From a virus, in the IMG/VR virus record IMGVR_UViG_3300028883_000093, positions 1 through 35,722 of that record: a DNA stretch of 35,722 nt; one strand, written 5' to 3'. Positions within the stretch are counted from its first letter, which is position 1. The number at the start of each line of letters is the position of its first letter. This document shows, in pieces, positions 13,769 through 20,008 of this stretch. A program made the translations under genes and the position numbers. The notes beneath the pieces are model-generated. The model ran no database searches and had not been told where the DNA came from. It saw nothing but the letters and a program-made list of their open reading frames with translations.

Positions 13769-13999
13769 ATGACAAAAGAAACGATGATTTGGCAAACTCT
13801 TTCAATGATAATAGCTGGAATGGCTGTTAATAAAACTTTGCCTGAAACTAAGGAGCAATTTGTTGATAAAGTAGTAACTGATGCAACTCACTTAATTGAT
13901 TATCCACGAGAAGATATTGAGCAAATTCTAAAAACAACAAATTGCACAGAGTTTGCCGAAATACTATGCTCATTATACGCAGAAAGTAGCCAAAAATAA
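13769..13999 (+). CDS. Hypothetical protein (76 aa)
   Basis: A 76-residue acidic, helical protein (MIWQTLSMIIAGMAVNKTLP, FVDKVVTDATHLIDYPREDI, CTEFAEILCSLY). No family recognised. Its leader AAAACAATAAAATTATGA is repeated exactly before the gene at 14045, suggesting shared initiation sequence or shared origin. Its stop is 1 base before the GCCACATAAC arm that closes this block. Confidence 0.55.
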   Translation: MTKETMIWQTLSMIIAGMAVNKTLPETKEQFVDKVVTDATHLIDYPREDIEQILKTTNCTEFAEILCSLYAESSQK

Positions 14000-14000
14000 T

Positions 14001-14032
14001 GCCACATAACACAAAAATCAAAACCGTTTTAA
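14001..14032 (+). repeat. Cassette-repeat element C, copy 1
   Basis: It starts with GCCACATAAC, the exact inverse of 13542-13551, and continues with ACAAAAATCAAAACCGTTTT. The part from 14008 to 14032 is repeated exactly at 14818-14842, and a partly matching copy lies at 17581-17605. Non-coding and directly after a stop codon in all cases. Confidence 0.55.
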
Positions 14033-14044
14033 AACAATAAAATT

Positions 14045-14257
14045 ATGAAATACGAAAATTTAAAAAAGCTAGTCAAAATCTTACAAGAAGATATGACAGT
14101 AATAGAAATACATAATGCAGTCAAAGAACTTACTGATCTTATTATCAGGTCTGAAAAAATGGAAAACGCTTTGGAAGATATAAAAAACTGGAACGAGGAG
14201 TTAGAATACGTATGGGATGACCCAGAGAATAGAGCAAGTGAAGCATTAAAAGATTAA
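14045..14257 (+). CDS. Hypothetical acidic helical protein (70 aa)
   Basis: A 70-residue, strongly acidic helical protein (LKKLVKILQEDMTVIEIHNA, ALEDIKNWNEELEYVWDDPE). It could be a DNA mimic or a protein-interaction module by charge, but nothing specific is recognised. It begins with the same AAAACAATAAAATTATGA leader as the gene at 13769 and follows repeat C. Confidence 0.55.
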   Translation: MKYENLKKLVKILQEDMTVIEIHNAVKELTDLIIRSEKMENALEDIKNWNEELEYVWDDPENRASEALKD

Positions 14258-14261
14258 AATT

Positions 14262-14528
14262 ATGAAATTATACAGACTAATAAATATCGAGTACAACAGC
14301 TGGAATGCTCTAATTATAGAAGTATTAAGGATTAACGAAAGATGCTTGTTTGCAATAAATATTTCTTTTAATTTTCTATTAATTGATTTATTTTATAGAT
14401 CAATTATTATTTTCGATAAGACAGAAAATATATATCCTATGTGCGATGAATGTGGAAAGAAACTAACGCTTGTAAGACCAGGTAAATATCAATGTGATAA
14501 CGAGAACTGTCCTGGCAATGGTGGCTAA
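14262..14528 (+). CDS. Hypothetical protein with C-terminal zinc ribbon
   Basis: An 88-residue protein in two parts: a hydrophobic N-terminal region (NISFNFLLIDLFYRSIIIF) and a short C-terminal zinc ribbon with CDEC and CDNENC. The ribbon could also be translated alone from ATG 14440 (29 residues). The N-terminal part may be a fusion or chance extension. The stop overlaps the A2 repeat arm, placing this gene at the edge of a cassette-like unit. Confidence 0.5.
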   Translation: MKLYRLINIEYNSWNALIIEVLRINERCLFAINISFNFLLIDLFYRSIIIFDKTENIYPMCDECGKKLTLVRPGKYQCDNENCPGNGG

Positions 14529-14655
14529 CGTGCCGAGTATATGAAACGGTTGGGATAGGATGTATTTACCTATCCGAAACCGATAAAGTTAATTAAGTGC
14601 AAGTGGGCTAAAAAGACGCATAACACCACACTTTTTTATATACAATGTTGTGCGC
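14524..14655 (+). repeat. attC-like element (A2 to B2)
   Basis: An imperfect long inverted structure. Arm A2 (GCTAACGTGCCGAGTATATG, from 14524) can pair with B2 (TTTTATATACAATGTTGTGC, near 14634-14653). Between them is a strong hairpin at 14547-14582: CGGTT/AACCG enclosing GGATAGG/CCTATCC. Paired outer arms, an inner variable hairpin and a GTTGTG end resemble integron attC sites. No integrase gene is in the window. Confidence 0.45.
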
Positions 14656-14664
14656 AGTTTAATT

Positions 14665-14808
14665 ATGTTTAAATGGTTTAAAATAGTAAAGTTTCTTCGC
14701 CAAATGCGAAAAAAATATAATAGATACGACTTTAAGATAGTTACATCAGATAGAGAAATGATAATTTATATGGTAGGTGAAGAAGAGGAACTTCGGTTGC
14801 GTTGGTAA
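14665..14808 (+). CDS. Small cassette-borne protein (47 aa)
   Basis: A 47-residue protein, MFKWFKIVKFLRQMRKKYNR then a beta-strand and acidic end GEEEELRLRW. It exactly fills the space between GTTGTGCGC (14647-14655) and its near-inverse GCACACAAC (14812-14820): 9 bases separate the first arm from the ATG and 3 separate the stop from the second. This one-gene-per-unit layout is like an integron cassette. No family recognised; the basic start could bind nucleic acid. Confidence 0.5.
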   Translation: MFKWFKIVKFLRQMRKKYNRYDFKIVTSDREMIIYMVGEEEELRLRW

Positions 14809-14811
14809 ATT

Positions 14812-14875
14812 GCACACAACACAAAAATCAAAACCGTTTTAATGCCTGTTATAACTAGCGTGTAAAGTTATGAAC
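14812..14875 (+). repeat. Cassette-repeat element C (copy 2) followed by arm A (copy 3)
   Basis: It opens with GCACACAAC, inverse of 14647-14655 with one mismatch, then the 25-base direct repeat shared with 14008-14032. Arm A3 follows (CTAGCGTGTAAAGTTATGAA, from 14855), similar to A1 (13245). The HNH gene follows 21 bases later. Confidence 0.5.
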
Positions 14876-14895
14876 TCTAAATAAAAGTTAAAATT

Positions 14896-15123
14896 ATGAA
14901 AAAACACATCAAAACATACCTTAATCATTTCCATAATCCTGATTTCGTAGCTTGCGAGATGTGCGGAAGACGAGCTGTCGATATTCATCATATCGTATAT
15001 AAGTCAAGAGGTGGAACTGATGATTTTGAAAATTTAATAGCATTGTGCCGGCATTGCCATAATCTCGCACATGCTGAAAGAATAACAATTAACGAACTAA
15101 AACAAAATAAAAAATGGAATTAA
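14896..15123 (+). CDS. HNH endonuclease
   Basis: A 75-residue HNH nuclease. It has structural zinc Cys20, Cys23, Cys51 and Cys54, the DIHHI motif (29-33) with catalytic His, GGTDDFENLIAL with Asn46, and HNLAH with His59. In many tailed phages a small HNH protein is encoded near the terminase and helps cut DNA at cos ends during packaging. Here it is 3.3 kb upstream of the terminase genes on the same strand, so this role is plausible; a homing role is the alternative. It overlaps the next gene by 10 bases. Confidence 0.85.
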   Translation: MKKHIKTYLNHFHNPDFVACEMCGRRAVDIHHIVYKSRGGTDDFENLIALCRHCHNLAHAERITINELKQNKKWN

Positions 15124-15629
15124 TCAAAGACTTACAACAGATTATTGAGAAGAGTAAAGACAGTCGGGAAGCTGCCGAAGCTATTTATAAACGATTTTTT
15201 GATTATGAGTGTAATCACGATGGCTATTTACAGATTATCCTGGATAAAGCAAAAATGACAAACCAAACATTCATTGGGAGATGCAAATTAAGAGATTTGC
15301 AAGATGTGAAAATGATGATCACTTATTTGATGTATCTGAAAATCGGCAGCTATCAAAAGATGAGATATATTTGCAGAAGAACGCATGCAACGATTATCTA
15401 TCGAGTTAAAATGCATAAATTCCTATATGAAACCGATCATGAGTATAAAGAAAAATTTGATCAATTAAAACAAGAAATCAATGAATTTTATCAGAATCAA
15501 GAAAAATCTATACTGTCGAAAGATAGTCAAGGAGAGAGTATTTGTCAGCAAGGACAAGAAACGGGAGAATGTAATGACACACACGCAGCGGAAGAAAATA
15601 TATCAGCAAATGAAGCGAATTGCGTATAA
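15114..15629 (+). CDS. DnaA domain IV-like DNA-binding protein
   Basis: A 171-residue protein. Residues 62-115 (LQDVKMMITYLMYLKIGSY, ICRRTHATIIYRVKMH) match the C-terminal DNA-binding domain of DnaA, where the signature is D/T-H-x-T/A-V/I in a helix-turn-helix. There is no AAA+ ATPase domain. Similar stand-alone DnaA-tail proteins occur in Bacteroidota phages. It may bind DnaA-box-like sites for replication or transcription. The last ~45 residues are Gln/Glu-rich and probably unstructured; they overlap the next gene by 56 bases. Confidence 0.65.
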   Translation: MELIKDLQQIIEKSKDSREAAEAIYKRFFDYECNHDGYLQIILDKAKMTNQTFIGRCKLRDLQDVKMMITYLMYLKIGSYQKMRYICRRTHATIIYRVKMHKFLYETDHEYKEKFDQLKQEINEFYQNQEKSILSKDSQGESICQQGQETGECNDTHAAEENISANEANCV

Positions 15630-15738
15630 TAATCATTTTAGCTTTCAAGTGATCACAAGCGAAAGTCAATTAAAATTTATTCCTCCATTTAAAATTGATT
15701 TCACACAAGAAAATTTATTAATTTTGAATACAAAATGA
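15574..15738 (+). CDS. Hypothetical small protein (54 aa)
   Basis: A 54-residue protein starting MTHTQRKKIYQQMKRIAYNN and ending in a beta-rich segment (FSFQVITSESQLKFIPPF). The ATG at 15574 is chosen because a GGGAG stretch lies just upstream, and the longer frame from 15481 would fully overlap the DnaA-like gene's tail. No family recognised. It overlaps the VRR-NUC gene by 4 bases. Confidence 0.5.
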   Translation: MTHTQRKKIYQQMKRIAYNNHFSFQVITSESQLKFIPPFKIDFTQENLLILNTK

Positions 15739-16082
15739 AAAATGAAGCACAATTACAATCTGAATGTGTTAAATGGTTCAGATTACAATACCCGCATTTA
15801 AAAAAACTATTATTCGCTATCCCAAATGGCGGTACTAGAAACAAGATCGAAGCCGTTAATTTAAAACGACAAGGAGTAGTATCAGGAGTTGCCGATATGT
15901 TTCTAAGCATAGGTAACATGGTTTTTCACGGATTTTACATTGAATTTAAGTACGGCAAAAACAAGGTAACTCAGAACCAAAAAGAATTTTTGCAAGCAGT
16001 TTATGAACAAGGCTATCAATTTGCAGTTGTAAGAGATTTTGACACATTTAAAGAATTAATCGAAAATTATATGAAATTATGA
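15735..16082 (+). CDS. VRR-NUC domain nuclease
   Basis: A 115-residue stand-alone VRR-NUC protein, a PD-(D/E)XK-type endonuclease. The N-terminus has E-x-x-LQ-x-E (Glu4 to Glu10). IPNGGTR and GVVSGVADMFL give Asp54; YIEFKYGKNKVTQNQKEFL gives Glu70, Lys72 and Gln80. The catalytic set is complete. Phage members of this family cut branched DNA such as Holliday junctions or replication forks before packaging. It lies between the DnaA-like and glycosyltransferase genes, with 4-base overlaps. Confidence 0.85.
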   Translation: MKNEAQLQSECVKWFRLQYPHLKKLLFAIPNGGTRNKIEAVNLKRQGVVSGVADMFLSIGNMVFHGFYIEFKYGKNKVTQNQKEFLQAVYEQGYQFAVVRDFDTFKELIENYMKL

Positions 16083-16654
16083 AACTAATATGGACAGGCT
16101 CAGACGTATTATACGCAACACGATTTCCTAAACAGCTTCCTAAAAGAAAATGGATATACTGTTTAGGCATGAAAATATTTGCTAAAATAGCTGATAAATT
16201 TGTGCAGAATCATATCGTAGTATCGGAGCATTTAATCAAAGAACTCAAACCTTTAAAACTTAAAAAGTCATTTGAAGTCAGAGAGACACCAATAGATATA
16301 ATTAAGATAGACAAAATTAAAGTAAAAAGACTTAGCATAAATAAATCAGCTAGAAGTAAAACAATTATATATTATCTACCAGCAAAAGGTAATAGAGATT
16401 TCAATAAGTGGTTGTATGGATATGATATAGTTTGTAAATTACAAATTAGATTTAAAGATCACTATTTTCATGCTTTAACAGGTAAATCAAATATGGAATT
16501 AGTATATCCTTATGTAGATGCTTACATAAGACCTAATCGACATGATGGAAACCCACGCGTGGTTAGAGAATGTCAATATCTGGGAATTCCGGTAATGGCA
16601 ACAAAAGAAAATCCAAGACTTGAAGAATTTACTAAATTTATAGAACAGTTATGA
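16079..16654 (+). CDS. Short GT-B glycosyltransferase-like protein
   Basis: A 191-residue protein. Its C-terminal half has the nucleotide-sugar binding signature of GT4-type enzymes: VDAYIRPNRHDGNPRVVREC (146-165) with Glu164, then LGIPVMATKENP. The N-terminal half (SEHLIKELKPL, PIDIIKI) resembles the end of the acceptor domain. A normal GT-B enzyme has 350 or more residues, so this is a reduced form or a fragment kept as a working gene. It belongs with the formyltransferase (16888) and GT-A (17769) genes, which suggests joint glycan or base modification. Target unknown. Confidence 0.65.
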   Translation: MKLIWTGSDVLYATRFPKQLPKRKWIYCLGMKIFAKIADKFVQNHIVVSEHLIKELKPLKLKKSFEVRETPIDIIKIDKIKVKRLSINKSARSKTIIYYLPAKGNRDFNKWLYGYDIVCKLQIRFKDHYFHALTGKSNMELVYPYVDAYIRPNRHDGNPRVVRECQYLGIPVMATKENPRLEEFTKFIEQL

Positions 16655-16881
16655 AAAAATTAGAGATCACTTGTAAAACCTGTATACATTCCTGGAGTAA
16701 AAGTTGCATTAAATGTGATAATTATGATAATTGGGAATATGCTGCTACAATTAGAGAGAAAGCTGAAAAATATTTTGAAGATGAGATAAACGGTGAACCA
16801 TTATACCAGGATTCAGTCATAGACTGGCTTACTGACTTTGCAACGAAATTAATAAGTGAACGTACAACAAAAAAGGAGTGA
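16651..16881 (+). CDS. Small Cys-rich hypothetical protein (76 aa)
   Basis: A 76-residue protein with four Cys near the start (ITCKTCIHSWSKSCIKCDNY), a likely zinc site, followed by an acidic helical region (IREKAEKYFEDEINGE, VIDWLTDFATKLI). No family recognised. It starts within the stop of the glycosyltransferase gene and ends 6 bases before the formyltransferase start, so it is part of that operon segment. Confidence 0.55.
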   Translation: MKKLEITCKTCIHSWSKSCIKCDNYDNWEYAATIREKAEKYFEDEINGEPLYQDSVIDWLTDFATKLISERTTKKE

Positions 16882-16887
16882 ACGGAA

Positions 16888-17541
16888 ATGAACAAAAAAA
16901 TAGCAGTCATAACTTATGATGTTCCACATAGAAAAACCCAAGACATATTACTGAGCTTAATGGGAAGAAATGTTACCGTAATAGCCATGCCGTTTAAAGA
17001 GAGAAAATTAATCAAAAAACTCTATTGGCATAGACCAAATATGAACACAACGGTATCAACTGTTGAATTATGTAAATACTTGAAATTTAACTATGTTAGA
17101 CATAATAACCCCTGTGAAATAATTTGTGATCTAGATGTTACCTTAATTGGTGGGTGCGGAATAATAGAAGCAGGTGGGTGGAAAATTATTAACGCACATC
17201 CAGGATATTTGCCATTTAATAGGGGTTTAGACGCTTTGAAGTGGGCGATATACAACGGAGACCCAATAGGTGTTACCACGCATGTAATAGATTCAGAAAT
17301 TGATTCAGGCTATTTAATAGAACAAAAAATTATCAATGTTGGATTTTATGACACATTCCATTCTGTTGCATTGCGACAATATGAAATGGAAATTGAAATG
17401 ATTGTCAGGGCTATTGATATGCCTGTTGGTGAAAAAATATTTAATAAACATCATTTACCAAATAAAAGGATGCCGATAGAATTAGAGCCTATTATGATGG
17501 AAAGATTTAATAAGTTGCGTTCTAATTCTAAATTGTTTTGA
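16888..17541 (+). CDS. Formyltransferase of the PurN/Fmt fold
   Basis: A 217-residue enzyme with the formyltransferase catalytic site: INAHPGYLPFNRG (Asn102, His104 and the LPxxRG loop) and THVIDSEIDSGYLI (Asp139), equal to the Asn-His-Asp triad of GAR transformylase. It moves a formyl group from 10-formyl-tetrahydrofolate to an amine. The N-terminus (VITYDVPHRKT, HRP) is closest in memory to sugar-amine formyltransferases of surface-glycan clusters and to phage homologues, not to tRNA-Fmt, and the tRNA-binding C-terminal domain is absent. Flanking glycosyltransferases support an amino-sugar substrate. A GGAG-like site (aaaaaaggagtg) precedes the ATG. Confidence 0.8.
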   Translation: MNKKIAVITYDVPHRKTQDILLSLMGRNVTVIAMPFKERKLIKKLYWHRPNMNTTVSTVELCKYLKFNYVRHNNPCEIICDLDVTLIGGCGIIEAGGWKIINAHPGYLPFNRGLDALKWAIYNGDPIGVTTHVIDSEIDSGYLIEQKIINVGFYDTFHSVALRQYEMEIEMIVRAIDMPVGEKIFNKHHLPNKRMPIELEPIMMERFNKLRSNSKLF

Positions 17542-17580
17542 AAAAACAAAAGCGGGGCTGGCAAAAATTTAAAATTATAT

Positions 17581-17605
17581 TGCACTTAACACAAAAATCA
17601 AAATC
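17581..17605 (+). repeat. Cassette-repeat element C, copy 3 (diverged)
   Basis: TGCACTTAACACAAAAATCA starts this copy. It matches the copies at 14001 and 14812 over most of the 25-base core (one change near the end) and again lies downstream of a stop codon. It marks the start of a 227-base gap that holds a gene remnant. Confidence 0.5.
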
Positions 17606-17617
17606 ATTGAGATATGA

Positions 17618-17722
17618 AACATAATACTCGAAAAATTAAAGCTCTATCAAAGATGGAACAAACAGAAGCTACCCTGCGTTTATTATGTTTCTAATGATGC
17701 TGATAATGAGGCTATACAATAA
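17618..17722 (+). pseudogene. Possible gene remnant
   Basis: In the gap before the GT-A gene, one frame reads LEKLKLYQRWNKQKLPCVYY, then VSNDADNEAIQ and a stop. It looks protein-like but has no ATG, GTG or TTG before an upstream TGA. A competing 26-codon frame from ATG 17614 is less protein-like. The remnant lies right after repeat C, and a short CGGCA/TGCCG hairpin follows at 17731-17755. Best read as a decayed fragment; an indel in the assembly is another option. Confidence 0.3.
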
Positions 17723-17768
17723 ATATAAAACGGCAACAAAGTTAAATTAGTGCCGAAATATAAAAATC

Positions 17769-18323
17769 ATGAAACTAATAACAGCATATAACAAACAAAT
17801 GAAACCGTATTACGAGAATCTGAAACGATCTTGCGATAAATACGGGTATGATCTTTACAGCGAACAAATCAATATAGAAAGATCAGATTATACAGGTAAG
17901 CAAAAATCAAACACATTCAAACCAGAATTTGTATTGAAATGTATGCAGAAGTTTGGAGAAGTATTATGGCTGGACTCTGATTGTCAGATCATGTCGAAAT
18001 TAAAAGACTTTCCTAAATCGGATATGACAGTAACCACGAGAAGAAATCAAAACCTCAATAATATGTTTAGCGGTTATCTTAACTCGGGAGTGGTATTTTG
18101 CAGAGATATAAACCTGATATATAAATGGATTGAGTTAACCAAAAGACATGGCAAAGATCAAACAGCATTACATCACTTGGTATTAGATAAGAAAAGAAAT
18201 ATATTAGAAGTACCTTGTCGGATATGGAATTATATCTATCTTCCTGATGTGCCTAAAGAAGCTAAAATAATTCATTACAAAGGAGAGACACGAAAATACT
18301 TTAAAGATTATTGTATTTTATAA
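17769..18323 (+). CDS. GT-A glycosyltransferase (GT8/GT77-like)
   Basis: A 184-residue nucleotide-diphosphate-sugar transferase. Motifs: VLWLDSDC with the metal-binding DSD (69-71), GYLNSGVVF (102-110), GKDQTAL (128-134) and IIHYKG (167-172). This order matches GT8 and GT77-like families with a retaining mechanism. It is short but complete in motifs. With the formyltransferase and GT-B-like protein just upstream, it may act in one glycan or DNA-base modification pathway; it could also act on host surface glycans. It has a typical aaaaatcATG leader and is the last gene before the terminase promoter-like site. Confidence 0.75.
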   Translation: MKLITAYNKQMKPYYENLKRSCDKYGYDLYSEQINIERSDYTGKQKSNTFKPEFVLKCMQKFGEVLWLDSDCQIMSKLKDFPKSDMTVTTRRNQNLNNMFSGYLNSGVVFCRDINLIYKWIELTKRHGKDQTALHHLVLDKKRNILEVPCRIWNYIYLPDVPKEAKIIHYKGETRKYFKDYCIL

Positions 18324-18351
18324 CTTATAATAAATATTTTTTATCATTATA

Positions 18352-18389
18352 AGATATTATATTATATTTACAGCACAGATATAATATCT
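18352..18389 (+). promoter_or_regulatory. Promoter-like motif inside a perfect inverted repeat
   Basis: AGATATTATA (18352-18361) and TATAATATCT (18380-18389) are perfect 10-base inverted arms. Between them lies TATATTTAC (18363-18371), part of the 14 bases shared with the early promoter-like site at 5045-5058. The right arm ends 1 base before the small-terminase ATG. It could be an operator over a late promoter or a hairpin hiding the start codon. Confidence 0.45.
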
Positions 18390-18390
18390 A

Positions 18391-18789
18391 ATGGCAAGAC
18401 CCTCAAAATTAAATCAAACCCTTTTAAACACCTTTAAAGAGGTAGTTGAGAGTAATATACTCTATTGTACCGATGAGGATTTATTCTTGCTACTTAACAA
18501 AAGATTAGATAAAAAAGATCAGATTTGTTACTCTACATTCCAAAAATGGAAAGCAGGCAGTCAGGAAAAAAACGAATTGTTTGAAGAGTTTTTACTTGTT
18601 ATTAAAGGAGCTTTAATAAAACAGAAACAAACTTTGTTATCAAGTCTCAAGACAACAGATCAAGCCTGGCAAAGATTTGCGTGGATAATAGAGCGAAAAT
18701 TTGATGAATGGAATATCACTATCAAGAACAAAGTAGAAAGCAACTCAACTGTTAATCTACATTTCGATAAAGAAGATGAAGGTCTTTAA
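18391..18789 (+). CDS. Terminase small subunit (putative)
   Basis: A 132-residue helical protein. Its N-terminal half is a helix-turn-helix-like region (ARPSKLNQTLLNTFKEVVES, TDEDLFLLLNKRL, CYSTFQKWKAG), followed by helices for assembly (FLLVIKGALIKQKQTLLSSL, WQRFAWIIERKFDEW). This is the usual plan of small terminases that recognise the packaging site. The assignment depends strongly on the large-terminase gene, which starts inside its end (14-base overlap). First gene of the morphogenesis operon. Confidence 0.75.
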   Translation: MARPSKLNQTLLNTFKEVVESNILYCTDEDLFLLLNKRLDKKDQICYSTFQKWKAGSQEKNELFEEFLLVIKGALIKQKQTLLSSLKTTDQAWQRFAWIIERKFDEWNITIKNKVESNSTVNLHFDKEDEGL

Positions 18790-20008
18790 TAAAACAGATA
18801 AGCAGAAAGAAGCTATCAAGTTGCTGAAAAGCTCAGCAAATAAAATCTTATTACGTGGTGGTTCAAGATCAGGAAAGACCTTTATACTGGATTATGCTAT
18901 ATTTTTAAGAGCATTTAAAACTAAATCCCGTCATGCTATTCTCAGATACAGATTTAATCATATTAAAACCTCTCAATGGTATGATACAATTCCAAAAATG
19001 TTAGAACTATGTTTTCCTGGAGTTGAAGTCAAAGAGCGTAAACAAGATTGGTTTTATGAGCTGCCGAACGGATCTACTGTTTGGTTGGGTGGTTTAGATG
19101 ATAAAGAGAGAACAGAAAAGATACTAGGAAACGAATACTCAACGATATATTTCAACGAGATTAGTCAAATAAGCTACCAAAGCTATTTAATGGGTTCAAC
19201 AAGATTAGCTGAGAACTCAGGATTGAATTTGAAATTATATTTTGACTGTAATCCTCCATCACCAAAACACTGGTCGTATGATATGTTTATTAAAAAGCTA
19301 ATACCAGGAACTAAACAATCGATAACAGGAACAGCAACTATGTTAATGAATCCTTATGATAATCCAAACTTGCCTAAAGATTATATCAAAGATCATTTAG
19401 AGAACTTGCCAGAAAGAATGAAAAAACGTTTTCTGTTAGGTGAGTTTGTTGATGATGTTGAGGGCGCGTTATGGAATCAGAAGCTAATAGACATAAACAA
19501 AATCGATCGAGCTTGTGAGTTAATAAGAATAGTAGTTGCTATTGACCCAGCCGTTACATCGAACAAAGATTCAAACGAAACAGGTATAATAGTTGCAGGT
19601 TTAGGAATAGACGGCAAAGCATATATACTGGAAGATCGATCAGGTAAATACACACCAAATCAATGGGCAAGGATAGCTATTAGTTTATATGACAAACATA
19701 ATGCAGATGCTGTAATTGGAGAGGTTAACAACGGCGGAGATATGATCGAGACTATTATAAGGTCAGTTGATAGCGATGTGAATTATAAATCTGTTCATGC
19801 TAGTAAGGGTAAATATACACGTGCTGAGCCGATAGCTGGATTATACGAACAAGGGAAAGTATATCATGTAGGAGAACTGATAGAGTTAGAAGAACAGATG
19901 ACTACATGGAATGCACAGATAGGAGAGAAAAGCCCCGACAGAATTGATGCAATGGTCTGGGCTGTGAGTGAGTTGATGTTAAATAAATCTGAATTGGTAA
20001 TCATATGA
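18776..20008 (+). CDS. Terminase large subunit
   Basis: A 410-residue packaging motor and nuclease. The ATPase domain has Walker A GGSRSGKT (28-35) and Walker B IYFNE with Glu128, then coupling motif FDCNPPS. The RNase H-like nuclease domain has VAIDPAV (Asp257), GEVNNGG (Glu316) and SPDRIDAMVWA (Asp391). The layout matches the Terminase_3/PBSX-type family. It cuts concatemers and drives DNA into the prohead at the portal encoded next (4-base overlap). Confidence 0.95.
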   Translation: MKVFNKTDKQKEAIKLLKSSANKILLRGGSRSGKTFILDYAIFLRAFKTKSRHAILRYRFNHIKTSQWYDTIPKMLELCFPGVEVKERKQDWFYELPNGSTVWLGGLDDKERTEKILGNEYSTIYFNEISQISYQSYLMGSTRLAENSGLNLKLYFDCNPPSPKHWSYDMFIKKLIPGTKQSITGTATMLMNPYDNPNLPKDYIKDHLENLPERMKKRFLLGEFVDDVEGALWNQKLIDINKIDRACELIRIVVAIDPAVTSNKDSNETGIIVAGLGIDGKAYILEDRSGKYTPNQWARIAISLYDKHNADAVIGEVNNGGDMIETIIRSVDSDVNYKSVHASKGKYTRAEPIAGLYEQGKVYHVGELIELEEQMTTWNAQIGEKSPDRIDAMVWAVSELMLNKSELVII

